64,000 nucleotides of DNA from NCBI RefSeq assembly GCF_016862075.1, contig NZ_BOMG01000060.1, positions 1 through 64,000 of the forward strand, read 5' to 3'. The notes below the pieces were generated by a model. It saw only the letters and a list, made by a program, of their open reading frames with translations. It made no database searches and was not told the origin of the DNA. How positions within the stretch are numbered: position 1 is the first letter of the stretch; every line of letters starts with the position of its first letter. The translations under genes were made by a program, and so were the position numbers. The stretch is from Actinoplanes couchii (GTDB lineage: Bacteria > Actinomycetota > Actinomycetes > Mycobacteriales > Micromonosporaceae). This document shows, in pieces, positions 1-9,582 of the stretch.

Positions 1-151
1 CGGCCCCGGCCGCCGCTGTGCCGGCCTGGTGGTCGGATCCGGGCCGCTCGGCCGCCGTCGTTCTCAACGCCGGTCCGGATGGTGCGGCGGGGCGGGGGAA
101 CGGGTGGAGCGGTGCCGGTCGGGCCGGGTCGTGGTCTTCCGGGTGGTGTGT
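1..151. other. No supported gene at the left edge
   Basis: This stretch lies downstream of the stop codon of the peptidoglycan-binding-domain gene. Open frames exist on both strands, as expected at this G+C, but none has a recognisable motif or ribosome binding site. It may be intergenic or the edge of a gene cut by the window. Confidence 0.4.
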
Positions 152-562
152 CTACCCCTGGTCGGCGTCGTGGCTGTTGTGCCGGGTGAGGCGGATGTCG
201 CCCTGGTCCCGTTCGGCCTTGTCCCGGCGGGGTGACGGGGGCTGGGCCGGTGGGGTGAAGAGGCGGGCGAAATCGTCCGCCCAGATCTGGCCGAAGAACT
301 TGGTGCCGGGCATCTCGGCCCGCTGGAACCGGGCCACCGCGTCCGCGGTGGGTTTCTCGAAGAGGCCGTCGGCCCAGCCGGAGTCCGGGTCGGTCACGCC
401 CGGCACCCAGCGCTTGCGGATCAGCTGGCGCTGGATCTCGCGGACCCACGTCTTCTCGTCCGCGGTGAAGCCGCCCCGGGAGGCGGCCGGCCCGGAGATC
501 AGGCCGAAGTAGTGGCCGCGCGGCAGCGGCCAGGTGGTCGTCGAGAACGGTGGAAGCCCCAT
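152..562 (-). CDS. Small peptidoglycan-binding-domain protein
   Basis: The 136-residue protein carries one segment typical of actinobacterial peptidoglycan-binding modules: a GHYFGLISGP opening, then a helix-rich core with WADGLFEKPTADAVARFQ and a closing GQIWADDFARLF. Such modules bind cell-wall glycan and normally sit at the C-terminus of lysozyme- or peptidase-like enzymes. Here there is no catalytic domain and no clear signal peptide, so it may be a remnant of a larger wall hydrolase. I chose the ATG at 562 because third-position G+C rises sharply after it; a TTG at 640 would add 26 uncharacteristic residues. It is divergent from the sugar operon that starts at 801. The domain call is fairly firm; the function of a stand-alone module is not. 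Confidence 0.6.
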   Translation of the reverse strand: MGLPPFSTTTWPLPRGHYFGLISGPAASRGGFTADEKTWVREIQRQLIRKRWVPGVTDPDSGWADGLFEKPTADAVARFQRAEMPGTKFFGQIWADDFARLFTPPAQPPSPRRDKAERDQGDIRLTRHNSHDADQG

Positions 563-706
563 TCCCCGACTGTCCGGCGAGAGCGGCCGGAGCGACGGAG
601 AACTGTCCCCGATCCGAACCAGGCCACCATCCCACGGCAAGATATGCCGATAAAAGGGTAAAAAAGCACGTTTACCAGCCCGACCGGAAAACCTGCTCGT
701 AATATT

Positions 707-716
707 TGTACGTACA
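707..716. promoter_or_regulatory. Perfect 10-bp palindrome in the sugar operon leader
   Basis: TGTACGTACA sits in the AT-rich stretch (about 641-720) that separates the two divergent genes, 85 bp before the start of the binding-protein gene. It is a possible operator for the GntR/UTRA regulator encoded at the end of the operon. I do not see a second copy in front of the regulator gene itself, so the assignment is inference. Confidence 0.35.
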
Positions 717-800
717 GTATCGACATGTAGGGGAGGGCATGCCTAAGGTCACAACGTCAACTCGTGAGGCCACGTAGCCTCCGTTCAAGGAGACACCTCG

Positions 801-1880
801 ATGACTCGTACCTCCTGGCACCGCCGTGCCCTCACCACCCTTACCGTCTCCGCCCTGCTGATCCCCGGCCTCGCCGCCTGTGGTGGCAGTGAGGGCACCC
901 CCGCCGCCGAGGGCGGCGAGGCGAAGGTGACGCTGATCCTCAAGGACCTGCAGAATCCGTTCTTCACCGCGCTCGCCGACGGCGCGAAGGCCGAGGCGGC
1001 GAAGAACAACGTCGAGCTGACCGTGGTGGCCGCCAAGAAGGACGGCGACGAGCAGGGGCAGATCGACGAGATCGAGAGCGCGGTGCTCAAGGGCCAGGAC
1101 GGCATCCTGATCCTGCCCAGCGGCCCGGCCGTCAACAAGGCGATGACCGACGCCCGCGCCCAGGGTGTCACGGTGATCGCGCTGGACACCCCGCCGGACC
1201 CGATCGACACCGCGGACATCACGTTCGCGACCGACAACTTCGAAGCGGGCAAGCTGATCGGCGAGTGGTCGAAGGCGAACCTGGCCGGCAAGCCCGCGGT
1301 GATCGCCCTGCTGGACCAGTTCAGTGACCGGACCATCCAGACCGACCTGAACCGGGACCAGGGCTTCCTCGAGGGCATGGGCATCGACCTGGCGGACAAG
1401 ACCAAGAAGGGCGACGAGGCGAAGACCGGCAACTACGCCGGCGGCACCTACACGATCGCCTGCCAGGAGCCGACCACCGGCGCCGAGGACGGTGGCCGCA
1501 CCGCCATGGAGAACTGCCTGACCAAGAACAAGGACATCAACCTGGTCTACACGATCAACGAGCCGTCGGCGTCCGGCGCGTACAAGGCGTTGCAGGCCGC
1601 CGGGATGCAGGACAAGGTCACGATCGTCTCGATCGACGGCTCCTGCGACGGTGTCAAGAACGTCGGGGAGGGTGTCATCGCCGCCACCTCGATGCAGTTC
1701 CCGGTGAAGATGGCCGAGCTGGGCGTGAAGGCGGTCGCCGACAAGGTGGCCGGCAAGGCGCTGCCGGCGGTCTCCGACGGGCTGGACTTCTACAACACCG
1801 GCACCGAACTGATCACCGACAAGGCCCAGGCCGGGGTCACTTCGACCACCACCGCCGACGCCACGAAGACCTGCTGGTGA
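801..1880 (+). CDS. Sugar ABC transporter binding lipoprotein (FrcB/RbsB-like)
   Basis: This 359-residue protein is the extracytoplasmic sugar receptor of the transporter encoded by the next two genes. It has a lipoprotein signal peptide with lipobox LAAC (Cys27 lipidated). Its two-lobe periplasmic-binding-protein fold shows the early segment LILKDLQNPFF, a middle ATDNFEAGKLIGEW, and IDGSCDGVKNVGEGVIAATS near the end; the DNFEAGK and CDGV patterns recall the fructose/ribose receptor FrcB. The start follows AAGGAG at 787-792 with 8-nt spacing. The permease starts 1 bp after the stop. The substrate is probably a ketose, pentose or polyol, inferred from the kinases and aldolase downstream. Confidence 0.9.
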   Translation: MTRTSWHRRALTTLTVSALLIPGLAACGGSEGTPAAEGGEAKVTLILKDLQNPFFTALADGAKAEAAKNNVELTVVAAKKDGDEQGQIDEIESAVLKGQDGILILPSGPAVNKAMTDARAQGVTVIALDTPPDPIDTADITFATDNFEAGKLIGEWSKANLAGKPAVIALLDQFSDRTIQTDLNRDQGFLEGMGIDLADKTKKGDEAKTGNYAGGTYTIACQEPTTGAEDGGRTAMENCLTKNKDINLVYTINEPSASGAYKALQAAGMQDKVTIVSIDGSCDGVKNVGEGVIAATSMQFPVKMAELGVKAVADKVAGKALPAVSDGLDFYNTGTELITDKAQAGVTSTTTADATKTCW

Positions 1881-1881
1881 C

Positions 1882-2873
1882 ATGACCTCCACCAAGAAAG
1901 CGGCGTCCCCGGCGCTGCGTGCCCAGCACTTCCTGCACGAGAACCCGTGGGTCAGCCCACTGGTGCTGCTGGTCCTGTCGGTCGCGGTGTTCACCCTGCT
2001 GAACCCGGCGTTCGCCCAGCCCCGCGCGATCTCGCTGCTGCTGCAGCAGACCGCGGTGGTGGCCGCCCTGGCGGTCGGCCAGACCCTGATCATCCTGACC
2101 GGCGGCATCGACCTGTCGGTCGGCGCGGCGGCGATCCTGGGCTGCATGTCCTCGGCGCTGCTGGCCTCGCAGCACGGCCTGCCGGCGCCCGCCGCGATAG
2201 CCGTCGGCATCCTGATCGGCGCGCTGTGCGGCCTGCTCAACGGGGCGCTGGTGTCCCGGCTGAAGCTGCCGCCGTTCATCGTCACGCTCGGCACGCTCAG
2301 CGTCTTCACCGCGATCACGCTGATGCTGACCGGCGGATCGACGGTCCAGGGCCGGGACATGCCGGAGGCGATGACCGCGGCCGGCACCCGGATCCCGTTC
2401 CTCGGGCTCGACCTGAACGTCGGCATCCTGGTCGTCGGCCTGGTCTACCTGGCCGTCGGGTTCGCCCTCGGGTTCACCGCCTGGGGCCGGCGGGTCTACG
2501 CGGTCGGTGACGCCCCGGAGGCCGCCCGGCTCGCCGGGATCTCGGTCAGCCGCGTCCTGCTCAGCGTCTACATCGTCGCCGGGATCATCTACGGCATCGC
2601 CGCGTGGGTGCTGATCGGCCGGGCCGGTGCGGCCTCGCCGAACGGCATCGTGGACGCCAACCTGGCCAGCATCACCGCCGTCGTGATCGGCGGCACCAGC
2701 CTCTTCGGCGGCCGGGGCGGCGTGGTCGGCACGGTGCTCGGCGCGCTGATCGTGCAGAGCTTCGCCATCGGCCTGACCCTCGCCGGTCTCGACGACGAGT
2801 ACCGCGTCCTGGCCGTCGGCATCCTGGTGATCGCCGCGGTCGCCGCCGACCAGTGGATCCGGAAGGTGCGGAC

Positions 2874-2877
<4 letters not shown>
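1882..2877 (+). CDS. Sugar ABC transporter permease (RbsC/FrcC-like)
   Basis: This 331-residue, very hydrophobic inner-membrane protein forms the sugar channel. It has the family signatures TGGIDLSVGA (about residues 73-82), a YAVGDAPEAARLAGI loop that contacts the ATPase (here GD replaces the usual GGN), and a C-terminal IGGTSLFGGRGG. Length and layout match the RbsC/XylH/FrcC group with roughly 8-10 membrane segments. Its stop overlaps the ATPase start by 4 bp (ATGA), which indicates translational coupling. Only one permease gene is present, so it presumably works as a homodimer. Confidence 0.9.
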
Positions 2878-3659
<782 letters not shown>

Positions 3660-3661
3660 AC

Positions 3662-4504
3662 ATGGGCCTGGTCAGTGGGCTTGAGGTCATCGAGCAGTGC
3701 GTGTCCCGCGGGCTGGTGGCCGGCGCGTTCAACACCACCAACATCGAGACCACGATGGGCATCGTCCAAGCCATCGAGAACACCCGTGTCCCGACGTTCA
3801 TCCAGTGCGCGCCGACCAACGCGGTGCTCTCCGGGTACGAGTACATCCACGACATGGTGAGCCGCCGCCTCGCGAAGGTGGACGTGCCGGTGGCCCTGCA
3901 CCTGGACCACGGGCGCACCCTCGACGACGTGACGCAGTCCCTGGCGGCCGGCTTCACCTCGATCATGATGGACGCCTCCGGCCACGAGTACGACACCAAC
4001 GTGGACCTGTCCCGCAAGGCGCGGGAGCTGACTCCGGCTCAGTTCGCCCTCGAGGTCGAGCTGGGCAGCATCGGCGGCAAGGAGGACGATCTCGGCCCGG
4101 AGCGGGAGGCGACCACCGACCCGGACCAGGTCGCGGAGTTCGTCGCCGCCACCGGATGCGAGATGCTCGCGGTCTCCGTCGGCAACGTGCACGGCTATGC
4201 CCCGGACGTACGCATCGACATGGATCTGCTCCGAAAGGTTCAGCAGGCCAGCGCGGTGCCGTTGGTGATCCACGGCGGCTCCGGTCTGCCCCGCCAGCAG
4301 CTGGGCCGGCTCGCCGAGTTCGGCGTCGTCAAGGTCAACGTGGCCAGCGACCTGCGCAACGCCATGATCCGGACCTTCGGCGAGGCGTACGCGGCGAACC
4401 CGAACGAATACGCCCTGATCCGCGTCTCGCAGCAGGCGGTCACCGCGATCACCGACGTGGTGGAGAACCGGATCCGGACCTTCAACCCGAAACTGGCGCG
4501 CTGA
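3662..4504 (+). CDS. Class II fructose/tagatose-bisphosphate aldolase family protein
   Basis: This 280-residue Zn-dependent TIM-barrel aldolase would split a phosphorylated ketose into dihydroxyacetone phosphate and an aldehyde or glyceraldehyde 3-phosphate. The active-site pattern is complete: LHLDHG with catalytic Asp82 and zinc ligand His83, EVELGSIGG, NVHG (His177) and HGGSGLP (His204). Length and motifs match the GatY/KbaY/Fba group. The start follows AAGGA by 6 nt, 2 bp after the ATPase gene. Its position between a sugar importer and two FGGY kinases shows it is catabolic and not the housekeeping glycolytic enzyme. The substrate stereochemistry cannot be read from sequence. Confidence 0.88.
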   Translation: MGLVSGLEVIEQCVSRGLVAGAFNTTNIETTMGIVQAIENTRVPTFIQCAPTNAVLSGYEYIHDMVSRRLAKVDVPVALHLDHGRTLDDVTQSLAAGFTSIMMDASGHEYDTNVDLSRKARELTPAQFALEVELGSIGGKEDDLGPEREATTDPDQVAEFVAATGCEMLAVSVGNVHGYAPDVRIDMDLLRKVQQASAVPLVIHGGSGLPRQQLGRLAEFGVVKVNVASDLRNAMIRTFGEAYAANPNEYALIRVSQQAVTAITDVVENRIRTFNPKLAR

Positions 4505-4549
4505 GAAGAAGGCTGCTGACCGAACAAAGCTGCTGAGAAGACGGAAACG

Positions 4550-5995
4550 ATGAAACCCACGATCACGATCGACATCGGCACGACCCGGATCAAACTCGGC
4601 TTCTTCGACGGCGACGGTGACCAGCTGGCGTCGGACAAGCAGCCCACGCCCAACACGGCCGACGCCTGGGGGACCGTCTACGACGTGGACGCCCTCCTGT
4701 CGATCATCGTGCGGTTCATCCGGAACCTGGACCCGGCCCACCGCGACAGCGTCGAGCGGATCGCCATCGCCGGCGTCGGCGAGTCCGGTGGCCTGGTCGG
4801 CCCGGATCTGGCGCTGCGGTCCCCGATGATCCTCTGGCACGACCAGCGGGGCGCGGCCATGATCGAGGGCCTGGACCGCGGCCAGCGGACCCGGATCTAC
4901 AAGCTGACCGGGCTGCCGCCGAACGCCAACTACTCGCTGTCGAAGGTCGCCTGGGCGGTCGCGCACACCGACCACGCCCTGGACGACCTGCGCTGGCTGA
5001 ACGTGTCCGAGTACGTGGCGGCCTGGATGACCGGGCAGCGCTGGGCGGAGTACTCGCTGGCCAGCCGTACGATGGCGCTCGATCTGCGGGAAGGGGTCTG
5101 GTCCGCCGAGATGGGCGTCCTGGGCGGGGTGCGCCCGGAGATCTTCCCGGAGCTGCGCCGGGCCGGGCAGGGGCAGGAGATCACGCCCGGGTTCGCCCGC
5201 GAGACCAGCCTGCCGGCCGAGGTCAGCGTGCACGTGGCCGGGCACGACCACATGGTCGGCGCGGTCGGCGCCGGGCTGCGCAAGGGCGAGGTGCTCAACT
5301 CCACCGGCACCACCGAGGGTGTGCTGCTGCTCAACGACCGGCCCAGCCTGGACGCCTACTCCGCCCGGTCGATGCTCGCCAACGGGCTGGCCTGCGACGG
5401 GTCGGCGTACACCCAGTTCGCCTCGATCCCGACCGGTGGATCGGCCTTCGCCACCCTGCAGCGGATGCTCGGCATGTCCGAGTCGATGCTGGCCACGTGT
5501 GTGGCGGCGCTGAGCGAACGGTACCTGTCCGGGCAGATCGACCTGGCCGCCGTCCCGATCGTGATCCCGCAGTTCCGGGGCAGCCCGCCGCCGGACAAGT
5601 CGGCGTCCGCCCGCGGCATCATCGCCAACCTCGGCAACGACGTCCGGGCCGAGGACATCGTCTTCGGCTGCTTCCTTGGCCTGGCCATCCAGTTCGCCAA
5701 GGTCCTGGAACTGTTCCGGACCGACGCCAGCACCATCAAGGTGATCGGCCCGGCCAGCGAGAACCGGCTCTGGCTGCACCTGAAGGCGGACGTCCTCGGC
5801 GCCGACCTGAGCGTCTCCAAGTTCCCCGAGGTCGTCTCCCGCGGGGCACAGGCCCTGGCCTCCGGCAAGGCCAGCAACTGGGAGTCCTGCGACCCGTCAC
5901 CGGTGCACGCCGACGCCGGCCGGCACGCCCGGCTGCAGGAGTGGCGCGAATCGGTCCGCCCCGCCGTGCGTAACCTCGGGCAACTGTCATGGTGA
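4550..5995 (+). CDS. FGGY-family carbohydrate kinase (first of two)
   Basis: This 481-residue cytoplasmic ATP-dependent sugar kinase begins with the phosphate-binding strand TIDIGTTRIKLGFF. It has the AGVGESGGLVG substrate-loop region, ILWHDQRG, the VAGHDHMVGAVG segment with the likely catalytic Asp, the STGTTEG loop, and a degenerate C-terminal ATP-binding GPASENRLW where many relatives have GGGA/S. It differs strongly from the second kinase, so the two probably act on different substrates or carbons. The start ATG follows GAAGACGGAAACG, a modest ribosome binding site; the 45-bp gap to the aldolase gene is the largest inside the operon. The specificity is not recognisable. Confidence 0.88.
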   Translation: MKPTITIDIGTTRIKLGFFDGDGDQLASDKQPTPNTADAWGTVYDVDALLSIIVRFIRNLDPAHRDSVERIAIAGVGESGGLVGPDLALRSPMILWHDQRGAAMIEGLDRGQRTRIYKLTGLPPNANYSLSKVAWAVAHTDHALDDLRWLNVSEYVAAWMTGQRWAEYSLASRTMALDLREGVWSAEMGVLGGVRPEIFPELRRAGQGQEITPGFARETSLPAEVSVHVAGHDHMVGAVGAGLRKGEVLNSTGTTEGVLLLNDRPSLDAYSARSMLANGLACDGSAYTQFASIPTGGSAFATLQRMLGMSESMLATCVAALSERYLSGQIDLAAVPIVIPQFRGSPPPDKSASARGIIANLGNDVRAEDIVFGCFLGLAIQFAKVLELFRTDASTIKVIGPASENRLWLHLKADVLGADLSVSKFPEVVSRGAQALASGKASNWESCDPSPVHADAGRHARLQEWRESVRPAVRNLGQLSW

Positions 5996-7434
5996 GCCGT
6001 ACTCTCGTCGCCGGCATCGACTCGTCGACACAGAGCTGCAAGGTGGAGATCCGCGACCTGCGGACCGGCCGTCTCGTGCGCGAGGGACGAGCGGCACACC
6101 CACCCCAGAAGATCATTGATCCGTACGAGTGGTGGAAGGCCCTGCTCCTGGCCGTCGACCGGGCCGGTGGCCTGCACGACGTGTCGGCGGTGTCGGTCAG
6201 CGGCCAGCAGCACACCCCGGTCTTCCTGGACGCCGACGGCGCGGTGGTGTGCGACTCGCCGCTCTGGAACGACACCGGCTCGCACCCGCAGGTCGTCGCC
6301 CTGAACACCGAACTCGGCGCCGGCGAATGGGTCCGGCGCACCGGGCTGCCGATCAGCCTGTCCGACACCGTGGTGAAACTGCGCTGGCTGCGCGACACCG
6401 ACCCGGACAGCGCCCGCCGCACCGTCGCGGTCGCGGTGGTGCACGACTGGCTCACCTGGCTGCTGCTCGGGCACGGCCCCGGCCGGGCCGACTTCAGCCG
6501 CCTGGTCACCGACCGGTCCGAGGCCAGCGGCACCGGCTACTGGTCCGGCGAGACCGGCGACTACTGCCCGGACCTGGTCGAACACGCCCTCGGCAAGCAG
6601 GTGATCCTGCCCCGGGTGCTCGGCCCGCTGGAGCGCGCCGGGGTCACCGCCGACGGCATCCCGGGCATCCCGGCCGGGCTGGTGATCGGCCCCGGCAGCG
6701 GCGACAACGCGGCCGCCGCGCTGGCCCTGCGGCTGCGGCCCGGTGACGCGGTGATGTCGCTCGGCACGTCCGGGGTGGTCTACAGCCGCAGCACCCGGCC
6801 GGTGCACGACTACTCGGGTGTGGTGTGCAGTTACGCCGACGCCACCGGCGACCACCTGCCGCTGGCCGCGACCCTGAACGCGGCCCGCGACCTGGACGCC
6901 GGGATCGCCCTGCTGGGCTGCGACTACGCCGAACTGTCGGCGCTGGCCCTGCAGGCGCCGCCGGGCGCCGGCGGCCTGACGATGCTGCCCTATTTCGAGG
7001 GCGAGCGGACCCCCGACCTGCCGGACGCCACCGCGTCGCTGCACGGCGCGACCCTGGCCAACTTCACCCGGCCGAACTTCGCCCGCGCCGTCGTCGAGGG
7101 GATGCTGGCCAGCCAGGTCGTCATGATCGACGCGACCCGGGCGTGCGGGGTGCCGGTGAACCGGCTGCTGCTGATCGGGGGCGCCGCCCGCAGCGCCGCG
7201 GTGCAGACCGTCCTCGCCCAGATCATCGACGTCCCGCTGCTGGTTCCCGAGCCGGGGGAGTACGTGTCGATCGGCGCCGCGGTGCAGGCCGGCGGGGCGC
7301 TGACCGGGGCGATGCCGGACTGGCCGACAACTGTCCGGGAGGTGCCGGCGACCCCGGCCGAGACCGTGATCATGAGCCAGCACCGGGCCGCGCGCAGCGC
7401 CATGTCGTACGACGCGGCGTTGTCACCGGCCTGA
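5989..7434 (+). CDS. FGGY-family kinase, xylulokinase-like (second of two)
   Basis: This 481-residue sugar kinase resembles XylB: VAGIDSSTQSCKVEI at the N-terminus, SVSGQQHTPVFLDADG, LWNDTGS, the catalytic loop GPGSGDNAAAALAL, SLGTSGVVY, and the C-terminal ATP site LLIGGAARSAAVQTVLAQI. The start overlaps the first kinase by 7 bp (ATGGTGA), implying coupled translation. Xylulokinase would feed the pentose phosphate pathway and need no aldolase. Because an aldolase gene is in the same operon, this enzyme may instead phosphorylate a ketohexose or an already phosphorylated ketose. A role on D-xylulose or a related ketose remains the default. Confidence 0.88.
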   Translation: MVSRTLVAGIDSSTQSCKVEIRDLRTGRLVREGRAAHPPQKIIDPYEWWKALLLAVDRAGGLHDVSAVSVSGQQHTPVFLDADGAVVCDSPLWNDTGSHPQVVALNTELGAGEWVRRTGLPISLSDTVVKLRWLRDTDPDSARRTVAVAVVHDWLTWLLLGHGPGRADFSRLVTDRSEASGTGYWSGETGDYCPDLVEHALGKQVILPRVLGPLERAGVTADGIPGIPAGLVIGPGSGDNAAAALALRLRPGDAVMSLGTSGVVYSRSTRPVHDYSGVVCSYADATGDHLPLAATLNAARDLDAGIALLGCDYAELSALALQAPPGAGGLTMLPYFEGERTPDLPDATASLHGATLANFTRPNFARAVVEGMLASQVVMIDATRACGVPVNRLLLIGGAARSAAVQTVLAQIIDVPLLVPEPGEYVSIGAAVQAGGALTGAMPDWPTTVREVPATPAETVIMSQHRAARSAMSYDAALSPA

Positions 7435-7489
7435 TGCGACGGCCGCCGTCAGCTATTCGTAAGATTCGCTCAAAGTCGATGGAGGGGCG

Positions 7490-8242
7490 ATGAAGAACAT
7501 CGAGCGCGCTTCCCCGGTGCCCTACTACGTGCAGCTGTACGAGGCGCTCCTCAGCAGCATCCAGTCGGGTGAGCTGCCGGCCGGTCAGAAGCTGCCCGGC
7601 GAGAGCGAGCTGCACCGGACGTTCGCCCTGTCCCGCCCGACCGTGCGCCAGGCCCTGGACATGCTGGAGTCGAACGGGTACGCGCAGAAGGTGGCCCGCC
7701 GTGGCTACTTCGTCGCCGAACCGGACGCGCCGCAGGGCTGGCACATCGAGGGCCTCGGCGGCTTCCTGGAGAACGGTCTGCTGCACGGCGACCCGAGCGT
7801 CACCACGACCGTGGTGTCCTCCGGTGAGCAGCGGCTGCCCGACGAGGTCACCACGGCCCTGCGGATCCCGCGCAAGTCGATCGGGTTCGTGCTGGAGCGG
7901 GTGCGCAGCGTCGACGGGCAGCCCGCCCTGTTCAGCACGAACTGGACGCCGCCCGGTGTCGCCGGGGTGGTCGCCGTCGCCACCGGCGTCCGTGAGGGCA
8001 CGTCGTCGCTGACCGCGGCCCTGCAGTCCGGCGGTTACCAGGCCGCCGGGGCGCGTCGGGTGATGCACGCGGTCGCGGCCGGCCCGGTGATCGCGGCGCA
8101 CCTGCGGATCCCGGACACCACGCCGATGCTGCGCATCCGGTCCACCACCTGGGACAAATCCCTTGTTCCGTACGACTACTACGAGACCTGGCTGCGCACC
8201 GACATCGTGCCGCTCGCCGTGGACGCCCGGGTCATGACGTGA
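7490..8242 (+). CDS. GntR-family transcriptional regulator with UTRA effector domain
   Basis: This 250-residue DNA-binding protein has an N-terminal winged helix (about residues 10-75: PYYVQLYEALLSSIQSGEL, LPGESELHRTFALSRPTVRQAL, the wing GYFVAEP) followed by a HutC-type UTRA ligand domain (about 95-240, with FVLERVR and YYETWLRTDIV). Such regulators release their operators when bound to a sugar or sugar phosphate. It closes the sugar operon 55 bp after the second kinase and has a strong ribosome binding site (GGAGGGG), so it is probably the operon's own repressor. Its 3' end overlaps the convergent MFS gene by 11 bp. Confidence 0.9.
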   Translation: MKNIERASPVPYYVQLYEALLSSIQSGELPAGQKLPGESELHRTFALSRPTVRQALDMLESNGYAQKVARRGYFVAEPDAPQGWHIEGLGGFLENGLLHGDPSVTTTVVSSGEQRLPDEVTTALRIPRKSIGFVLERVRSVDGQPALFSTNWTPPGVAGVVAVATGVREGTSSLTAALQSGGYQAAGARRVMHAVAAGPVIAAHLRIPDTTPMLRIRSTTWDKSLVPYDYYETWLRTDIVPLAVDARVMT

Positions 8243-9506
8243 CCCGGGCGTCGGCGAGCGCCTCCGCCGGGACGTTGCGTTCCAGGAAGCGGCGGGCCAA
8301 CCGGGTCGCCGGGTGCACGGCGATCGTGGCGGCCACGATGATGCCGGCGATGATCAGCCAGCCGGTGGCGCCCCAGTTCATCGCCAGGAAGGTGTAGAGC
8401 GCCGGGGCCCACACCTTGCCCAGGGTGCCGCTCAGGTTGGCCGCGCCCTGGTAGGCGCCGCGCTGCCGGGGGTCCATCAGCTCGGCCTCCAGGGTCCAGC
8501 CGGCCGCCGACAGGTACAGCTCGGCGGCCGTCACGGTGACGTGGCCCAGCCATACCAGGGCGATGGTGAACCAGCCGACGGTGTCGTGGGTGGCCAGCGT
8601 GATCAGGCAGGAGATCACGAAGAACGCCGACGACACCCGGATCGCGCGCAACGCCGTCCGGATGTCGCTGACCCCGCGGGCCGCCGCCATCGGCAGGAAG
8701 ATGCACATCACCGTGTTGGTGCCGAACAGGAACGCCAGCAGCACCCGCGGGGCGTCGGTCTGCTCCACCAGCCACAGCGGGATCACCACGTTGAGCAGCA
8801 CCTGGTTGGTCCAGAACACGCCGTCGAAGAACGTGGTCAGCAGCCAGCCCGGGTTACGCAGCGGCCCGGGGCCGGGGATCTTCGCCTTGCGTTGTTCGGG
8901 TGTCCGGTTGTCGTGCGCGGCCCGCGGCAGCCGGGTGACGAAGGCGGCGTTGACCAGGAAGACCGTCGCGGTGAACCAGGGCAGGGCGTGCAGGACGTCG
9001 TTGGAGTGGAACGCCAGCGCGACACCGCCGCAGAGCGCGCCCAGGGTGAAACCGAGGTTGAGCGCGGAATACATGTAGGCGCGGGACTTCACCCGCTCGT
9101 CCGGGGGCAGGACGTCGATCGTGTACGCGCTGTGCGCCGCCTGCCCGAGCGCGCTGATCACCTCCATGCCGACGGCCATCGCCACGAAGCCCGGGAAGTC
9201 GCCGATGAACGGCCACAGCGCGAACATCGCCGCCTGCCCGGTCGCGCTGACCGCCCACATCCGCTTCGGCCCGTACCTGTCGACCAGCTTGCCCATCGGC
9301 ACCGCGGCCAGGAACGCGGCGATCCCGGCGATGGTCAGCCCGAGCCCGACCTGGGCCGCGGACAGCCCGACGATCTGGGTGAAGAAGACCGCCGACCCGG
9401 TCATGAACGTGCCGTCGCCGACGGCGAACAGCAGCGACTGTGCCGCCAGCCGCCCGGCCAGGGGTGAGGGTGGGCGGAACTGTCGTACGGCAGCAGCGAG
9501 TGTCAC
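8232..9506 (-). CDS. MFS transporter
   Basis: This 424-residue, roughly 12-segment membrane protein has the MFS loop 2-3 motif GKLVDRYGPKRM after the second segment and a typical basic mid-loop (about residues 195-215). The GTG start at 9506 is preceded by GGAG nine nucleotides upstream; longer open frames would overlap the divergent gene at 9583. It resembles proton-driven drug or metabolite exporters (MdtH/YttB-like), but no substrate can be assigned. The short gap to the divergent gene (9507-9582) must hold both promoters. Confidence 0.82.
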   Translation of the reverse strand: MTLAAAVRQFRPPSPLAGRLAAQSLLFAVGDGTFMTGSAVFFTQIVGLSAAQVGLGLTIAGIAAFLAAVPMGKLVDRYGPKRMWAVSATGQAAMFALWPFIGDFPGFVAMAVGMEVISALGQAAHSAYTIDVLPPDERVKSRAYMYSALNLGFTLGALCGGVALAFHSNDVLHALPWFTATVFLVNAAFVTRLPRAAHDNRTPEQRKAKIPGPGPLRNPGWLLTTFFDGVFWTNQVLLNVVIPLWLVEQTDAPRVLLAFLFGTNTVMCIFLPMAAARGVSDIRTALRAIRVSSAFFVISCLITLATHDTVGWFTIALVWLGHVTVTAAELYLSAAGWTLEAELMDPRQRGAYQGAANLSGTLGKVWAPALYTFLAMNWGATGWLIIAGIIVAATIAVHPATRLARRFLERNVPAEALADARVTS

Positions 9507-9570
9507 CGTGCAAGTCTCCGGATCCGGAGCATCGGTGTCTCCCGATTTTCGGTGGGTCAAGGGCCGAACG

Positions 9571-9576
9571 TAGGAT
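9571..9576 (+). promoter_or_regulatory. Probable leaderless -10 element
   Basis: TAGGAT ends exactly 6 nt before the ATG at 9583 and there is no ribosome binding site, so transcription would start at or near the start codon. The same spacing recurs before five other genes in this window. Confidence 0.45.
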
Positions 9577-9582
9577 TCTGCG

